From Alkalihalobacillus sp. YIM B00296 (GTDB taxonomy: Bacteria; Bacillota; Bacilli; Bacillales; Fictibacillaceae): 64,000 bases of DNA. The notes under the pieces were generated by a model. The model was not told the origin of the DNA. It did not search any database and worked only from the letters and a program-made list of their open reading frames with translations. Of the stretch, positions 35,860 through 45,112 are shown one piece after another. Numbering within the stretch: the first letter of the stretch is position 1; each line of letters opens with the position of its first letter. The DNA lies in assembly GCF_020179385.1 (NCBI RefSeq), contig NZ_JAIBLJ010000016.1, positions 24,568 through 88,567 of the forward strand, in the 5' to 3' direction. Made by a program: the position numbers and the translations under genes.

Positions 35860-35955
35860 AGACGGTTACTCATAACTGTATCAAACAAAAATGCTTTCAA
35901 TCGTAAGACCGATTCACTAAAAAGCCACTCTTAAAAGTGCTGTAATCCAAATTAA

Positions 35956-35991
35956 ACGTAACCAATGCTCTTTTTGTGGTTATGTTTTTTT
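35956..35991 (+). terminator. Rho-independent terminator after the VOC gene
   Basis: ACGTAACCA / TGGTTATGT stem (one GU), 12-base loop, then seven T. Confidence 0.75.
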
Positions 35992-36316
35992 GTGGGTATA
36001 TAAAGCACCACTCTTGAATATTACATTTTATCGAGATGTATCCTTTCTACAATTGACAATAAAAATCAGCTTTTAGGAAGAAACAATTTTAGAAAAAGTG
36101 GTTCCTTGAAAGATTGCTTGTTCTACAACCACCTCAACACATTCTCTTTTCCTCTCATCATAGTGGTTATTCCAAAGTGGAAAACTCTTGGTATAACCAT
36201 CTTCATACGTACTCCTTCCATAAAACCATACTTTCGGTTATTAATGGAGGAACTTCCCTCAATAATCCAAATAAAGAGTATGAGCGTTACGTTCTTATTT
36301 AACAAAATAACAACCG
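35992..36316. other. Gene-free stretch with overlapping junk frames
   Basis: Several short frames on both strands (36106-36330 plus, 36123-36305 minus), none with a ribosome site or family resemblance. I see no supported gene. Confidence 0.35.
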
Positions 36317-36502
36317 TTAAAGTGCTCTGAAATATTTACCGAAATCCTGAATTATTAAGAGTACCATAAAACCAATGAAAAAATTACTGGCATACAGGCT
36401 TAATCCTGCATTAGATATCATATTCTTTATGGTGGTATTTACCCATAAACGCCAAATAAAGAGTAGAGGGGAAATGAATATGAAAACATCAAAGACCTTC
36501 AT
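36317..36502 (-). CDS. Possible small membrane protein (61 aa)
   Basis: Two hydrophobic segments (VFIFISPLLFIWRLWV and FFIGFMVLLIIQDFG) in a 61-aa frame starting MKVFD, with AGGAAAAG six bases before the ATG. No family recognised and no operon partner. It may be a real small protein or chance AT-rich coding capacity. Confidence 0.35.
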   Translation of the reverse strand: MKVFDVFIFISPLLFIWRLWVNTTIKNMISNAGLSLYASNFFIGFMVLLIIQDFGKYFRAL

Positions 36503-36736
36503 GGGCTTTTCCTGTTCGGAAAATCTGTAAATTAATTTTTTTCTTTTAAGCTATAACCCGAATGATGTACACTTTAAAAAAGTGTTTATTATCGGGTTTT
36601 AATTGTAGTTAATGAAGATTGAGAGTTCACTTATAGCGATTATTTAAGTAATATAAGAAAATACAAAAATTTTATTTATTATAACACTCCATTATTTACT
36701 CATTTTTAATCTATAGAAATATGAAGGAGGGGGAGT

Positions 36737-37954
36737 ATGGATCCTTTAGAAATTATAACCAACTTACAGAACGTAAAGCCTGCTTATCAACCCATTGTAA
36801 GCGCTATTAGACATAATGTCGTTGGATATGAAATATTGGGGCGATATTGGGAGGGGAATGAATGGGTAAGACTTCGTTCTTTTTTTCTTGATAACGAGGT
36901 ACCCGATGAGTTCAAAATGGAAGTCGATCAACACTTAACACAAATTGCCTTATCGGAAATACTTGAAAGTGACAAGGAAGGTTTCTTGTTGTTGAAAAGA
37001 AATGCTAAACAATTGATGGTCAATCATGGAGAAGACCTATTACGAACGTTAAAAAGCTTTGAACAAAAAGGGCTTTCAATGGAGAGAATCGTCTTAGCGA
37101 TAACAGAACATGACTTCGATGAGGAATTTGATACTCTTAATCATTTACTGCTCTACTATAAAACGTATGGAATAAAAGTTGCGATCGACCATATCGGGAT
37201 CAAAAATTCTAATATAGACCGGATACGTCATCTTGAACCCCATATTCTTAAAATCGACACAAACATTATTCGTGATCATCATTCCGAAGGTTTTCAAGAT
37301 ATTATCTATTCCCTTTCGATGCTCGCACACCGAATTGGTGCTGCTTTGCTATTTAACAATATAGAGGATAACTTTCATCTCCAATTTGCATGGAAGCATG
37401 GAGGTATGTTTTACCAGGGACAATATTTAGCGCCACAAAAATTTGACCTTTCCTCCTTGGATTCATTAACTGTTAATGTCAAAGGTAAGATTGCTGAATA
37501 TATCCAAAGAGAAAAAAACTTCGTTGAGCAACGGCAGAACCTTGTTTTAATTTGGGAACAAAAGGCGAAGAGTATACTTTCTCAATGGAAAGGGATAGAA
37601 AAGATAGATTCGTTTATTAAAGAATTGACAACCCTATTTAATGAAGAAAGTTTCCGTATGTTTGTTTGTAACAGTGATGGTTATCAAGTGTCTTCAAATT
37701 TCAGAAAGCGAGATGAAGGCTGGAAGACTGAACCCGATAAAAAAGGTTCTAATTGGGCGTTTCGCCCCTATTTCTTAGAAAATACCCTACAAATGAAAAC
37801 ATTTAACAAAGGAATATTATCTGATAATTATTTGGATATTGAGACTAGGGAAACAATACGCACCTTTAGTTTTCCATTATCTGATCACTATTTTTTGTTC
37901 GTTGATATTAGCTATTCCTTTATTTTTGAAAATGAATCCTTACTAAATTTGTGA
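36737..37954 (+). CDS. EAL-domain protein with YkuI-type C-terminus, degenerate active site
   Basis: 405 aa. Residues ~10-245 form an EAL (cyclic-di-GMP phosphodiesterase) fold: YEILGRYW at the EAL position, ITEHDFDEEF, DHIGIKNSNIDRI where active enzymes have DDFG, LKIDTNII, and GGMFYQGQYLAPQ. The second Asp of the DD pair is His, so catalysis is doubtful although binding may persist. The C-terminal ~150 residues (WEQKAKSILSQW..FVCNSDGYQVSSNF) match the PAS-like YkuI domain. GGAGGGGG ribosome site. Likely a cyclic-di-GMP receptor. Confidence 0.88.
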   Translation: MDPLEIITNLQNVKPAYQPIVSAIRHNVVGYEILGRYWEGNEWVRLRSFFLDNEVPDEFKMEVDQHLTQIALSEILESDKEGFLLLKRNAKQLMVNHGEDLLRTLKSFEQKGLSMERIVLAITEHDFDEEFDTLNHLLLYYKTYGIKVAIDHIGIKNSNIDRIRHLEPHILKIDTNIIRDHHSEGFQDIIYSLSMLAHRIGAALLFNNIEDNFHLQFAWKHGGMFYQGQYLAPQKFDLSSLDSLTVNVKGKIAEYIQREKNFVEQRQNLVLIWEQKAKSILSQWKGIEKIDSFIKELTTLFNEESFRMFVCNSDGYQVSSNFRKRDEGWKTEPDKKGSNWAFRPYFLENTLQMKTFNKGILSDNYLDIETRETIRTFSFPLSDHYFLFVDISYSFIFENESLLNL

Positions 37955-38250
37955 ATAGGATTATTCCACATCAAGGTTAAAATGTTAAAAGAATGTGGTA
38001 TGTAAATCCTATCACTTGAATCAACAGAAAAAAAAGCCATCCTAGTACATTAGAGTGACCCAATAAAATGAGACAGGAAAAAACACCACCTAAGTCGTAT
38101 AAACAAATATCGACATATAGGGGTGTTTTTCTTATGGGATGACCTTTATTAACACGAGTAGAAAACGGACATTTGCTATGATTAACGGTAATGGCCTTCC
38201 AACTCCATAATGGGTAACCGTTAAATTTTCATAACAACAAGAAAGGATTT

Positions 38251-38383
38251 ATGGAACTCAAATATCTTTTTAATCGTTTCCTACTCGATAATTATAGTGG
38301 CAGTATATATTTCTAAATTATTCCTTGTTTCATGTATGGTTCTAATGGAATATGATAATCCGTTTCATCAACTTATGAAGTGA
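38251..38383 (+). pseudogene. Possible frameshifted small membrane protein
   Basis: AAAGG precedes ATG 38251, but the ATG frame stops after 21 codons. The +1 frame starting at the next codon reads NSNIFLIVSYSIIIVAVYIS and ends MEYDNPFHQLMK at 38383, directly before a strong terminator. One extra base after the ATG would explain both. Family unknown. Confidence 0.35.
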
Positions 38384-38416
38384 GATTCCCCTTGTAAGTA
38401 TGGGGAATCTCATTTA
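38382..38416 (+). terminator. Rho-independent terminator
   Basis: GAGATTCCCC / GGGGAATCTC perfect ten-base stem, ten-base loop, then ATTTATTT. Confidence 0.75.
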
Positions 38417-38423
38417 TTTAAAA

Positions 38424-38457
38424 AAAGGGAATGGCAAAATAGCTAATCCCTTTTTTG
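38424..38457. terminator. Second hairpin, probably terminator
   Basis: AAAAGGGAAT / ATCCCTTTTTT imperfect stem around GGCAAAATAGCTA, with A-run before and T-run after, so it could act in both directions between the convergent small genes. Confidence 0.6.
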
Positions 38458-38519
38458 TTTATTGAAAAACAAACAAATAAATAATGCTTTCTTGAATTAT
38501 AAGGGGGAAGCCGCCTTTT

Positions 38520-38651
38520 TTAGAGAGGCTTGCTCAATTGTTTGTTCTCAATTTTCCTTTCGATTTTCTCCATTTCATCCTTGTTGTTGAGTAAATATTG
38601 TTTATTCTCGATGACCAATTGCTTAAATGAAACTCTTAATTTTTTTCGCAT
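38520..38651 (-). CDS. FbpB-family small basic protein
   Basis: 43 aa: MRKKLRVSFKQLVIENKQYL followed by LNNKDEMEKIERKIENKQLS. The F-x-x-L-V-x-x-NK-x-x-L-L..I-E-x-(K/R)-I pattern is that of Fur-regulated basic protein FbpB of Bacillus, thought to act with the FsrA small RNA in iron sparing. AAGGGAG lies nine bases before the ATG. I did not find a clear Fur box upstream. Too short for most gene finders. Confidence 0.72.
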   Translation of the reverse strand: MRKKLRVSFKQLVIENKQYLLNNKDEMEKIERKIENKQLSKPL

Positions 38652-38926
38652 CTTTCACAACTCCCTTCACTCTATTTTACCATATATTATTTCCATTGAC
38701 GGATTAATTATTACAATTTTTTGAAAATTCTCTATTCACTTTTGTAACATCTATTTTTAGATAAGATCAGTTTTCGAGCATCAATTCTCTGGAGAATGAT
38801 TAGTAATTGTCTCACTTCCAATCAGTTGAACCAGTCCTGTTAACCATTCCCCCATCCTTTCTGTATTCTCTTGTTGTCTTTTAAGAGTATAAATAGTCTA
38901 TTAGTCTTAGTTAATACGATAAATAC
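38652..38926. other. Promoter region of the small basic gene and gene-free DNA
   Basis: No gene. A TAAAAT-like -10 for the minus-strand small gene may lie near 38675-38682. The rest is AT-rich without recognisable structure. Confidence 0.3.
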
Positions 38927-38955
38927 CCCTGTTTTTCAGAACAGGGATCTTTTTA
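38927..38955 (+). terminator. Weak rho-independent terminator
   Basis: CCCTGTT / AACAGGG with a six-base loop, then ATCTTTTTATTT. No gene directly before it. Confidence 0.5.
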
Positions 38956-39074
38956 TTTCTCAGGGGGATTTAGCCTTTAGATTAATAGGAAACAAATTCT
39001 ACTGACATAAAAAGTAGGCTTTTAACTTAACATGTTATATTACTTAAATGTAAATTAAATGTAATTTTTTCGTG

Positions 39075-39113
39075 AAAGTACTTGTTAAACGTATGTACGT
39101 ACTTTACTATAAT
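39075..39113 (+). promoter_or_regulatory. Promoter and palindromic element before the capA remnant
   Basis: TATAAT at 39108-39113 with TTAAAC 17 bases upstream (39085-39090) forms a plausible sigma-A promoter. AAAGTAC (39075-39081) and GTACTTT (39099-39105) flank the -35, and ATGTACGTAC at 39093 recurs as ATGTACGTACAT at 47293. Confidence 0.55.
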
Positions 39114-39142
39114 GAAGCTTACTGTTAATGAGGAGGAAAGAT

Positions 39143-39886
39143 ATGCGAGCAACCGTAAGAATCGTGATTGATGCAGCCGATTTCTTAGATAAAGGGGTTC
39201 AGGATACCATTTCTGTTTTTCATGAAAATAATCTGGATTATGTTGGGTTAGGGAATAACATTAATGAAGCGAGCCAAATTGATTATAAGGAAAAAAATGG
39301 TGTCGAGATCGCAACAGTGGGTGTATCAGATTCCTATGTAGCAGGGTCAAAAGCTACAAAGGAGAACCCTGGTATCCTTCCTGCAGATCCGAAAATCTTC
39401 ATCCCTCTCATTGGGGAGGCAAAATCGAATACGGATTTAGTTGTGGTCCAAGTACATTGGGGCATAGAATATGACAATAGTCCAAGTCCAAGACAACAGG
39501 GATTAGCGAAAGCAATGGCAGAGGCTGGTGCTGATATCATTATCGGCCATCATCCGCATGTTCTTTCTTCCATTGATGTTTATAAAGATACCGTTATTTT
39601 TTATAGTCTAGGAAATTTTGTATTTGATCAAGGGTGGTCACGTACGGAAGATAGTGCATTAGTGCAATATATTTTAACCAATGAAGGCGAAGGGCGCTTT
39701 GAAGTTACACCGTTTCGCATTCGAGAGGCTACACCTACACCGGTTAACAATACCTATAATAAAAATAAAATTTTTAGACAGCTGACGAAAGATTCACCAA
39801 AGACTCTTAAATGGAATGTGATCGATGATAAACTCACATTTAATGTAGATCATTCTCACCTCCTCGATAAGGAGTCTTCGGAATGA
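39143..39886 (+). pseudogene. capA: CapA/PgsA poly-gamma-glutamate protein lacking its N-terminus
   Basis: 247 aa against about 380-410 for CapA. From residue ~14 it matches the middle and end of the metallophosphatase-like CapA fold: LDYVGLGNN, EIATVGVSDSY, VVVQVHWGIEYDNSPSPRQ, AGADIIIGHHPHVLSSID and YSLGNFVFDQGW. Missing are the membrane anchor and the first metal-binding segment. The first 13 residues (MRATVRIVIDAAD) look foreign. A good AGGAGG and promoter are present, so it may still be expressed. capB and capC are not in the window. Confidence 0.82.
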
Positions 39887-41526
39887 GAAAAACATTTTGG
39901 ATTTCCTTTTTTGTAGCAATTATTGTCATTTTTATTTTAGCCTTTTTTATTTGGACAGACCTATTTACCCCACAATTGCCTAATGAAGATTATAAAAAGA
40001 ACAATGGTTTTGAAACTAGTAAACAAATTGATGAAGATCAAAGGTATGGCGTGAGTTCATCCAATCCTATGGCAGTGGAAGTGGGAATGGAGGTGTTGGA
40101 AAGTGGCGGAAATGCTGTCGATGCCGCAATAGCAGTCAGTTATGCCCTTAATGTTGTTGAGCCATATGGTTCTGGGATCGGTGGAGGAGGAGGGATGCTT
40201 ATTCAACCGGCCAATCATGATGAAGCACCTACCTTTTTTGATTATCGCGAAATATCTCCAGTTACCGGTTCAGAAACTGAGAAAGGGATTGGTATTCCGG
40301 GATTTGTAAAGGGGATGGAGGTCATTCATGGAACATATGGAGAAAAAGAACTCTCAGAATTAATTCAACCTGCTATCGACTTGGCTGAAGACGGCTTTGT
40401 CGTGTTACAAACCTTAACCAATCGTTTATCGGGAGCACAATATCGTATGCCTGTGAAACAACTAAGTCATTTTTACCCGGATGGGAAGCCAATACAAGAA
40501 AACGAAATCTTACAACAGCCAGAATTAGCTGATACTTTAGAGTTGATACGAGAAAAGGGTTCTAATGTTTTTTATAATGGTGAAATTGCTGAAGAGATCA
40601 CAGCACAAGTCAAAGGGATAGATCAATCGGATCTAGAAAACTATTCGGTGATTCAAAGAGAACCTGTATATGGTGAGTATCAGGGCTATGATATTATTTC
40701 TGCACCACCACCTTTTTCTGGGATAACAGTAATTCAATCCTTGCAGATAGCGGATACCTTAAATATTAAGAAAACAAAAGAAAATACCGTTGGATTTACG
40801 CACTTAATTGGCGAGATTACCAAAAGAACCTATACCAATCGATCCAAGAATCTCGGTGACCCAACTTTCCTCGATAATGGTATAAAGGATTTAGCAGATG
40901 AAGATTATGTCGATGAGCTTGCAGAGGATATTTCAGAGGATAAGTTATCTGAACAATACCGTTTTGATAAAGAGGAAGAACATGAAAGTACTACTCACTT
41001 TGTGGTTATTGATAAAGAGGGGATGGTTGTTTCTGGAACGAATACACTCAGCAATTTTTTTGGTTCAGGAAAACATGTAAAAGGGTTCTTTTTAAATAAT
41101 CAACTCAAAAACTTTAACCAAAATCCGGATTCACCTAACTATTACGAACCAGGAAAGAGATCCAGAACGTTTATGGCACCAACGATCCTTATGAACGATG
41201 ACAAAATTATAGGGATCGGAAGTCCTGGTGGGGCTAGAATACCTATGATGTTAACGGAAGTTTTGGTTCGTTACTTGACATTTGACCAGTCCTTGCAAGA
41301 ATCAATCGAAGCCCCGAGATTTTTTATTGAGGATAATAAGGTTTATACAGAGGTAAAGTACCTACCAAAAATTCAAAACGACTTAAAAGATATTGGTTAT
41401 TTAGTAGAGTATAAAAATTCACCAATCTATTATGGTGGCGTTCAGGTACTGGTAAGGGATGGCGAGGAGAATGTGATGTTTGGTGCTGGTGACCCACGTC
41501 GAAACGGAACCTGGAAAGTAAAATAA
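39883..41526 (+). CDS. capD: Gamma-glutamyltransferase family capsule-anchoring/depolymerising enzyme CapD
   Basis: 547 aa. One N-terminal membrane anchor (residues 6-24), then a gamma-glutamyltranspeptidase fold: YGVSSSNPMAVEVGMEVLES, AIAVSYALNVVEPYGSGIGG, and the autoprocessing/catalytic Thr in ESTTHFVVID (about residue 367), followed by SPGGARIP for the oxyanion region. CapD cleaves PGA and links it to peptidoglycan or trims it outside the membrane. The start overlaps capA (ATGA). Intact by length and motifs. Confidence 0.92.
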   Translation: MRKTFWISFFVAIIVIFILAFFIWTDLFTPQLPNEDYKKNNGFETSKQIDEDQRYGVSSSNPMAVEVGMEVLESGGNAVDAAIAVSYALNVVEPYGSGIGGGGGMLIQPANHDEAPTFFDYREISPVTGSETEKGIGIPGFVKGMEVIHGTYGEKELSELIQPAIDLAEDGFVVLQTLTNRLSGAQYRMPVKQLSHFYPDGKPIQENEILQQPELADTLELIREKGSNVFYNGEIAEEITAQVKGIDQSDLENYSVIQREPVYGEYQGYDIISAPPPFSGITVIQSLQIADTLNIKKTKENTVGFTHLIGEITKRTYTNRSKNLGDPTFLDNGIKDLADEDYVDELAEDISEDKLSEQYRFDKEEEHESTTHFVVIDKEGMVVSGTNTLSNFFGSGKHVKGFFLNNQLKNFNQNPDSPNYYEPGKRSRTFMAPTILMNDDKIIGIGSPGGARIPMMLTEVLVRYLTFDQSLQESIEAPRFFIEDNKVYTEVKYLPKIQNDLKDIGYLVEYKNSPIYYGGVQVLVRDGEENVMFGAGDPRRNGTWKVK

Positions 41527-41544
41527 TAAGGATGGAATGAGAAG

Positions 41545-41697
41545 ATGAAAATCGTGAGTGGAATTAATAATAATGTGTTATTACCAGCGGTATTAATCGT
41601 CGGATTGCTCGTTATTTTTTCTCAGTTTAAACAGACAGAAACCTTGAGTGCATTAGAGCTGAAAAGTATTGAAGAGTATAAGCAAATGTTAGTGTAG
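41545..41697 (+). CDS. capE: CapE/PgsE-like small membrane protein
   Basis: 50 aa: a helix (LLPAVLIVGLLVIFSQF) followed by a charged tail (KQTETLSALELKSIEEYKQM). Size, topology, the SQFK...LSALE tail pattern and position after capD fit CapE/PgsE, the small subunit needed for PGA synthesis and export. AAGGATGGAATGAGAAG precedes the ATG. The similarity is weak, so moderate confidence. Confidence 0.55.
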   Translation: MKIVSGINNNVLLPAVLIVGLLVIFSQFKQTETLSALELKSIEEYKQMLV

Positions 41698-41762
41698 GCA
41701 ACCGAATCAGATGCAGTACCTACGGATCAGCTTTCTAATTACGAAACAAAATTTTAAATAAA

Positions 41763-41975
41763 CAAGCTCTTAGTGTCGGATCCACAGGTGAGGAGGTAAA
41801 AATAGCTCAAAAAATGTTAGGCGTTCAAGCAGACGGGGTTTTTGGACCAAATACAGAGAAAGCCCTAAAAGATTTCCAACAGGGAAATGGACTAGCTGTT
41901 GATGGTAAAATAGGTCCCAAAACAGCCGTAGTCCTAATTGAAAAAAATAGTTCAGCCCTATCTTCACACAATTAA
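41763..41975 (+). pseudogene. Peptidoglycan-binding domain fragment
   Basis: In-frame QALSVGSTGEEVKIAQKMLG followed by ADGVFGPNTEKALKDFQ and GLAVDGKIGPKTA is a complete PG_binding_1 module. There is no start codon or ribosome site and the frame is closed upstream, so it is the surviving end of a larger wall hydrolase. Confidence 0.75.
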
Positions 41976-42023
41976 AAGTTATTTCAACGATATGGGTAAA
42001 TTAAGGTAGCAGTTGAACTTGGA

Positions 42024-42653
42024 TTGTTGAGTAGAGGTGTACGAATTATTGATAAGTATATAGATTTTGTTCAATTAGCAACTCATGAAGAAATCGGGAG
42101 AGATTATAAGATTCAACAAAATGAAATCCCACACTCAAATGCGATTGTCACAGCGATCCATGGAGGGGGAATCGAGCCAGGGACATCAGAGTTAGCATTG
42201 GGAATCAGTAAAGGTGGGTTTAGTTACTATCTATTTGAAGGAATAAAACCATCCAATAACCGTCTTCTTCACCTTACGGCTACACGTTTCGATGAACCTA
42301 ATGCCCTAGACCTCATTGGGAAGAACAAGATAACGGTCTCTCTTCATGGATACGATGATCAATTCATAAAAAATACTTATATTGGTGGGTTAGATAAAAA
42401 GCTAGGAGCCGTCGTTCAAAAGGAACTTGAAAAGGATAAGTTTTGGGTAAAACAGGTACCATCAAGGTTTGCAGGCGATAGTAAAAATAATATTTGCAAT
42501 CGTAACCTTTATGGGAAGGGTGTTCAATTGGAATTAAGTATAGCCTTGCGGAAGACTTTTTTTGAGAATGGGGACTTTTCCAGAAAAAACAGGATGAATA
42601 CAACTAAAGAGTTTACAAAATATGTTCATGCTCTAATCAGGGCTTTATCCTAA
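42024..42653 (+). CDS. Poly-gamma-glutamate hydrolase family protein
   Basis: About 209 aa of the phage-type PGA hydrolase family (zinc-dependent, carboxypeptidase-like fold). Motifs: AIVTAIHGGGIEPGTSELAL with zinc-ligand His and Glu, SYYLFEGIK, TVSLHGYDD, and the end GVQLELSIALRKTFFE. No signal peptide is visible. The start is uncertain: TTG 42024 lacks a good ribosome site, and upstream in-frame VAVELGLLSRGV looks like the end of an amidase, so the gene may be 5'-damaged or fused. Degrades PGA capsule. Confidence 0.78.
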   Translation: MLSRGVRIIDKYIDFVQLATHEEIGRDYKIQQNEIPHSNAIVTAIHGGGIEPGTSELALGISKGGFSYYLFEGIKPSNNRLLHLTATRFDEPNALDLIGKNKITVSLHGYDDQFIKNTYIGGLDKKLGAVVQKELEKDKFWVKQVPSRFAGDSKNNICNRNLYGKGVQLELSIALRKTFFENGDFSRKNRMNTTKEFTKYVHALIRALS

Positions 42654-43079
42654 AATCTTCTGAATAATAAAATAATGATTGTTTATTACCTATAAAAATA
42701 AGGACAGTTCTATATTGTCCTTATTTTTATTCTCATCTTTCCTCATTTCATTCGTCATCAGGATGAACGTGGAAGCCTTTTGGCGTAAGGATGCAAGCTG
42801 GTTTTTAATGACGATCAGTTCACCAATACTTGCATACTGCCATGCTCGTTTATATAGTTTGTATGTATAGGAATAGAAATGATGTCCAAGGAGCAATTTT
42901 TCCATATTGAACTACGCAATGTATGTTGTATTGTTGACCTTTGATCATCAATCAGTTACAACTTTCTTTTCGTACTTAAGTCGATCGTAAAGCCCTCTAC
43001 AAAGTAGAAGAATTTTCAACCTATTATACCTTCCTGTCATGAACCATAGCTCCTCTCAAACCTATGGTTTTATTTTAGA
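42654..43079. other. Gene-free stretch
   Basis: Short frames on both strands without support. It probably contains the lost C-terminal part of the adjacent IS231-type transposase, decayed beyond recognition. Confidence 0.35.
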
Positions 43080-43815
43080 TGGGGACGTTCTCCCTTTTTC
43101 GTTCTCCCTTTTCATTCTTTTGGTAGACACGTACGTTAATTTTTAAACGTGAAAATGAATAAGCGCCACGTTGCTCGATTTGTTCAAAATCCTCTAAACA
43201 GAAGTAACCTAAATCTCGAATACAAAGGTCTTTTTTTTCACCGTTTTCGCTAAATTTGGTACCATATAAACCATCACTCGTGCTGCCACTTCCACGTCTA
43301 TATGTAAAAATTCGCCGGTTTTGAGATCATACTCTAATTGAATTTTCATTCCCGCTGTATGTGCACTTCCTCCTGACACGGGATAACGATCAGCATAGGC
43401 ATCCGGAATTGAAAAACGGTGGCATCCAAAATCCGAATCCGTTGGAAATAAGAGTCGAGATCCCAAGGAATGGACAAGGAAGAAGCTGATTTTCCACGGA
43501 AAAGGATGGAAAACAGAGTTCGAAGAAAATCCACTCCTGATTCATAAAACCGTTGATTGAATCCTTCTGCACTCATCGAAACCTTTCTTGCTGCATGAAG
43601 TTGACTACATAAGGATGTCAGGGATTAAGTAGAGAGGTCATGGTCTAAAAAGGTACATAATGAGACGAAATCTTGTGCCGTCAGTTTACTTTTACGCTGC
43701 ACAAACCCGGTTTGTCTGGCTAATTCTTCGAGTTGGGTAGGACAAAAAAATGATGGTGTAATTCTTTACCGATTAAGTCCATTTCTTCTTGAAGGGAAAG
43801 GGAGACGGGTACCAT
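43080..43815 (-). pseudogene. IS4-family (IS231-like) transposase, frameshifted and truncated
   Basis: From 43815, minus strand: VPVSLSLQEEMDLIGKELHH, then [20 protein letters not shown] and the DDE-region start RILDATVFQ. After a frameshift near 43415 it reads [39 protein letters not shown], and later [20 protein letters not shown]. At least two frameshifts and an in-frame stop are needed and the C-terminal third is missing, so it is inactive. Confidence 0.85.
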
Positions 43816-43823
43816 AACAAACC

Positions 43824-43859
43824 ATCCTTTCTATAAAATGATAGTTTTATAGAAAGGAT
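43824..43859. terminator. Stem-loop upstream of the IS231-like transposase
   Basis: ATCCTTTCTATAAAA / TTTTATAGAAAGGAT, a perfect 15-base stem with a six-base loop. IS231-type elements carry a hairpin here that limits read-through into the transposase gene. Confidence 0.7.
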
Positions 43860-43940
43860 AGCGGATTGGAGTTTATCATATAAAATAATAGTAGATTAAC
43901 GTACATATCGACATCTGAACCATCAAAATTTATAAATGGA

Positions 43941-44252
43941 GTGACCCATAATGTTCCATTAGGTTCTGAACAACGCCCGATCATTGTAAAAAGTGAAATC
44001 CTCAGAACAGAGAAAGTCGCGGAAATTTGTGAGCATTATGACTGGAAATATATTATCAGATTAGAGCTAACGGAAGATCTTACAGATCTTAAAAAAGCGA
44101 TGAAAGAACGGATGAAACCTGCTAGCCCTTATGACCCGTCCCTTTTAATAGTGGAAAAAAATATAGATTTTGCTGTGCAAAAAAGCACGTTGAACTTGAT
44201 ATCTAGGATTTTTGAGTGTTTTTCTCGGTTTAGGGGTACGAGTTGTGCTTAG
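43941..44252 (+). pseudogene. Possible SEC-C-type metal-binding protein remnant
   Basis: Starts NVPLGSEQRPIIVKSEILRT, then EICEHYDWKYIIRLELTEDL, and reaches KPASPYDP, where relatives continue into a CPCGSGKKYK motif. That motif is absent; the frame instead runs into LLIVEKNIDFAV. The last part may be foreign. Family call from remembered pattern only. Confidence 0.4.
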
Positions 44253-44347
44253 CTTCATGGGCATGTGGCGAGACCCCGAATATCACTTATTTTTGTTTTT
44301 TAACAATCACTCTAGTTCAATTATTTTATAATATTGTGGTCACTGTA

Positions 44348-45070
44348 TCATTTTACGTTATACAATGTTGGATACATCTCGTAAAAAGAGCTTGCCTCCT
44401 TTAGACCATTGATAAACTTATCATATATATCCGTTGTATTGCCGCGGTTTTTTTTTGACCAGTCGTGGTTTTTAAAGAAAGATTTACGCAATTCCGCTGT
44501 CAGCTCTAACTGTACACCAGCTTTTAATTGATTATCATTAACAATGTTTTTTTCATGCGTTCCTGCTATATGAGGAGGTGCATCTTCAACCCTAAATCCG
44601 CGCTTCTGAAGAGAGTAGCGTATTAGCTCCTTATATACTTGATTCCTTCCGCCAAGGTAAATAATCGGTTTCTCTCCTGTATATCCATGAATTGATAAAA
44701 CGGTTACAGAATTCTGAGCCATCCTTCTGCCTATTGGTTCATCAAAATTCAAAGAGTTGATATGCAAGATCGAATTATTAGTTGCTTTTATTCCTTCAAA
44801 GAGGTAATAAGAATAGTCCATCTGATTTGCTAGACCTTTTACCACTTCGGATGATCCCGGTTCAATTCCTCCACCATGGATAGCGATGGCGGTAATGTCG
44901 CTATGACGTTGTTTATAGTTGATTACATAGTCTTCATTAATTACTTCATGTTTCATTAAATGTTCATATGAAACATAATAATCTTCACTTCCATAAAATA
45001 AAGTGCTGAATGATAAAAATAATAAAGAGACGGAAATAAAAAGTGCAATGCACAACTTACTTATACTCAT
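44348..45070 (-). CDS. Secreted poly-gamma-glutamate hydrolase
   Basis: 240 aa with signal peptide or N-terminal anchor (LCIALFISVSLLFLSFSTLF). Same family as 42024: AIAIHGGGIEPGSSEVVKGL (zinc His and Glu), YSYYLFEGIKATNN, TVLSIHGYTGEKPIIYLGG and GVQLELTAELRKSFFKNHDW. AAGGTG seven bases before the ATG. Together with capD and the paralogue it marks this as a PGA-processing zone. Complete and probably functional. Confidence 0.88.
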   Translation of the reverse strand: MSISKLCIALFISVSLLFLSFSTLFYGSEDYYVSYEHLMKHEVINEDYVINYKQRHSDITAIAIHGGGIEPGSSEVVKGLANQMDYSYYLFEGIKATNNSILHINSLNFDEPIGRRMAQNSVTVLSIHGYTGEKPIIYLGGRNQVYKELIRYSLQKRGFRVEDAPPHIAGTHEKNIVNDNQLKAGVQLELTAELRKSFFKNHDWSKKNRGNTTDIYDKFINGLKEASSFYEMYPTLYNVK

Positions 45071-45112
45071 GTTTAAACACCTTTATTTATAGAATATGAT
45101 GTTTAAAATGAA

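Noticed and set aside
38058..38135. Possible insertion-sequence end: TGACCCAATAAAATGAGACAG followed by a loose stem ending GGGTGTTTTT
   Set aside because: Resembles an IS terminal sequence, but no partner end or transposase was found, so I do not call an element.
41763..42653. Single fused wall-binding/PGA-hydrolase gene
   Set aside because: The two parts are separated by stops and lie in different frames without a simple one-base join; listed separately.
42679..42905. 63-71 aa frames on both strands
   Set aside because: Considered as the C-terminal part of the IS231-like transposase, but no family motif could be matched.
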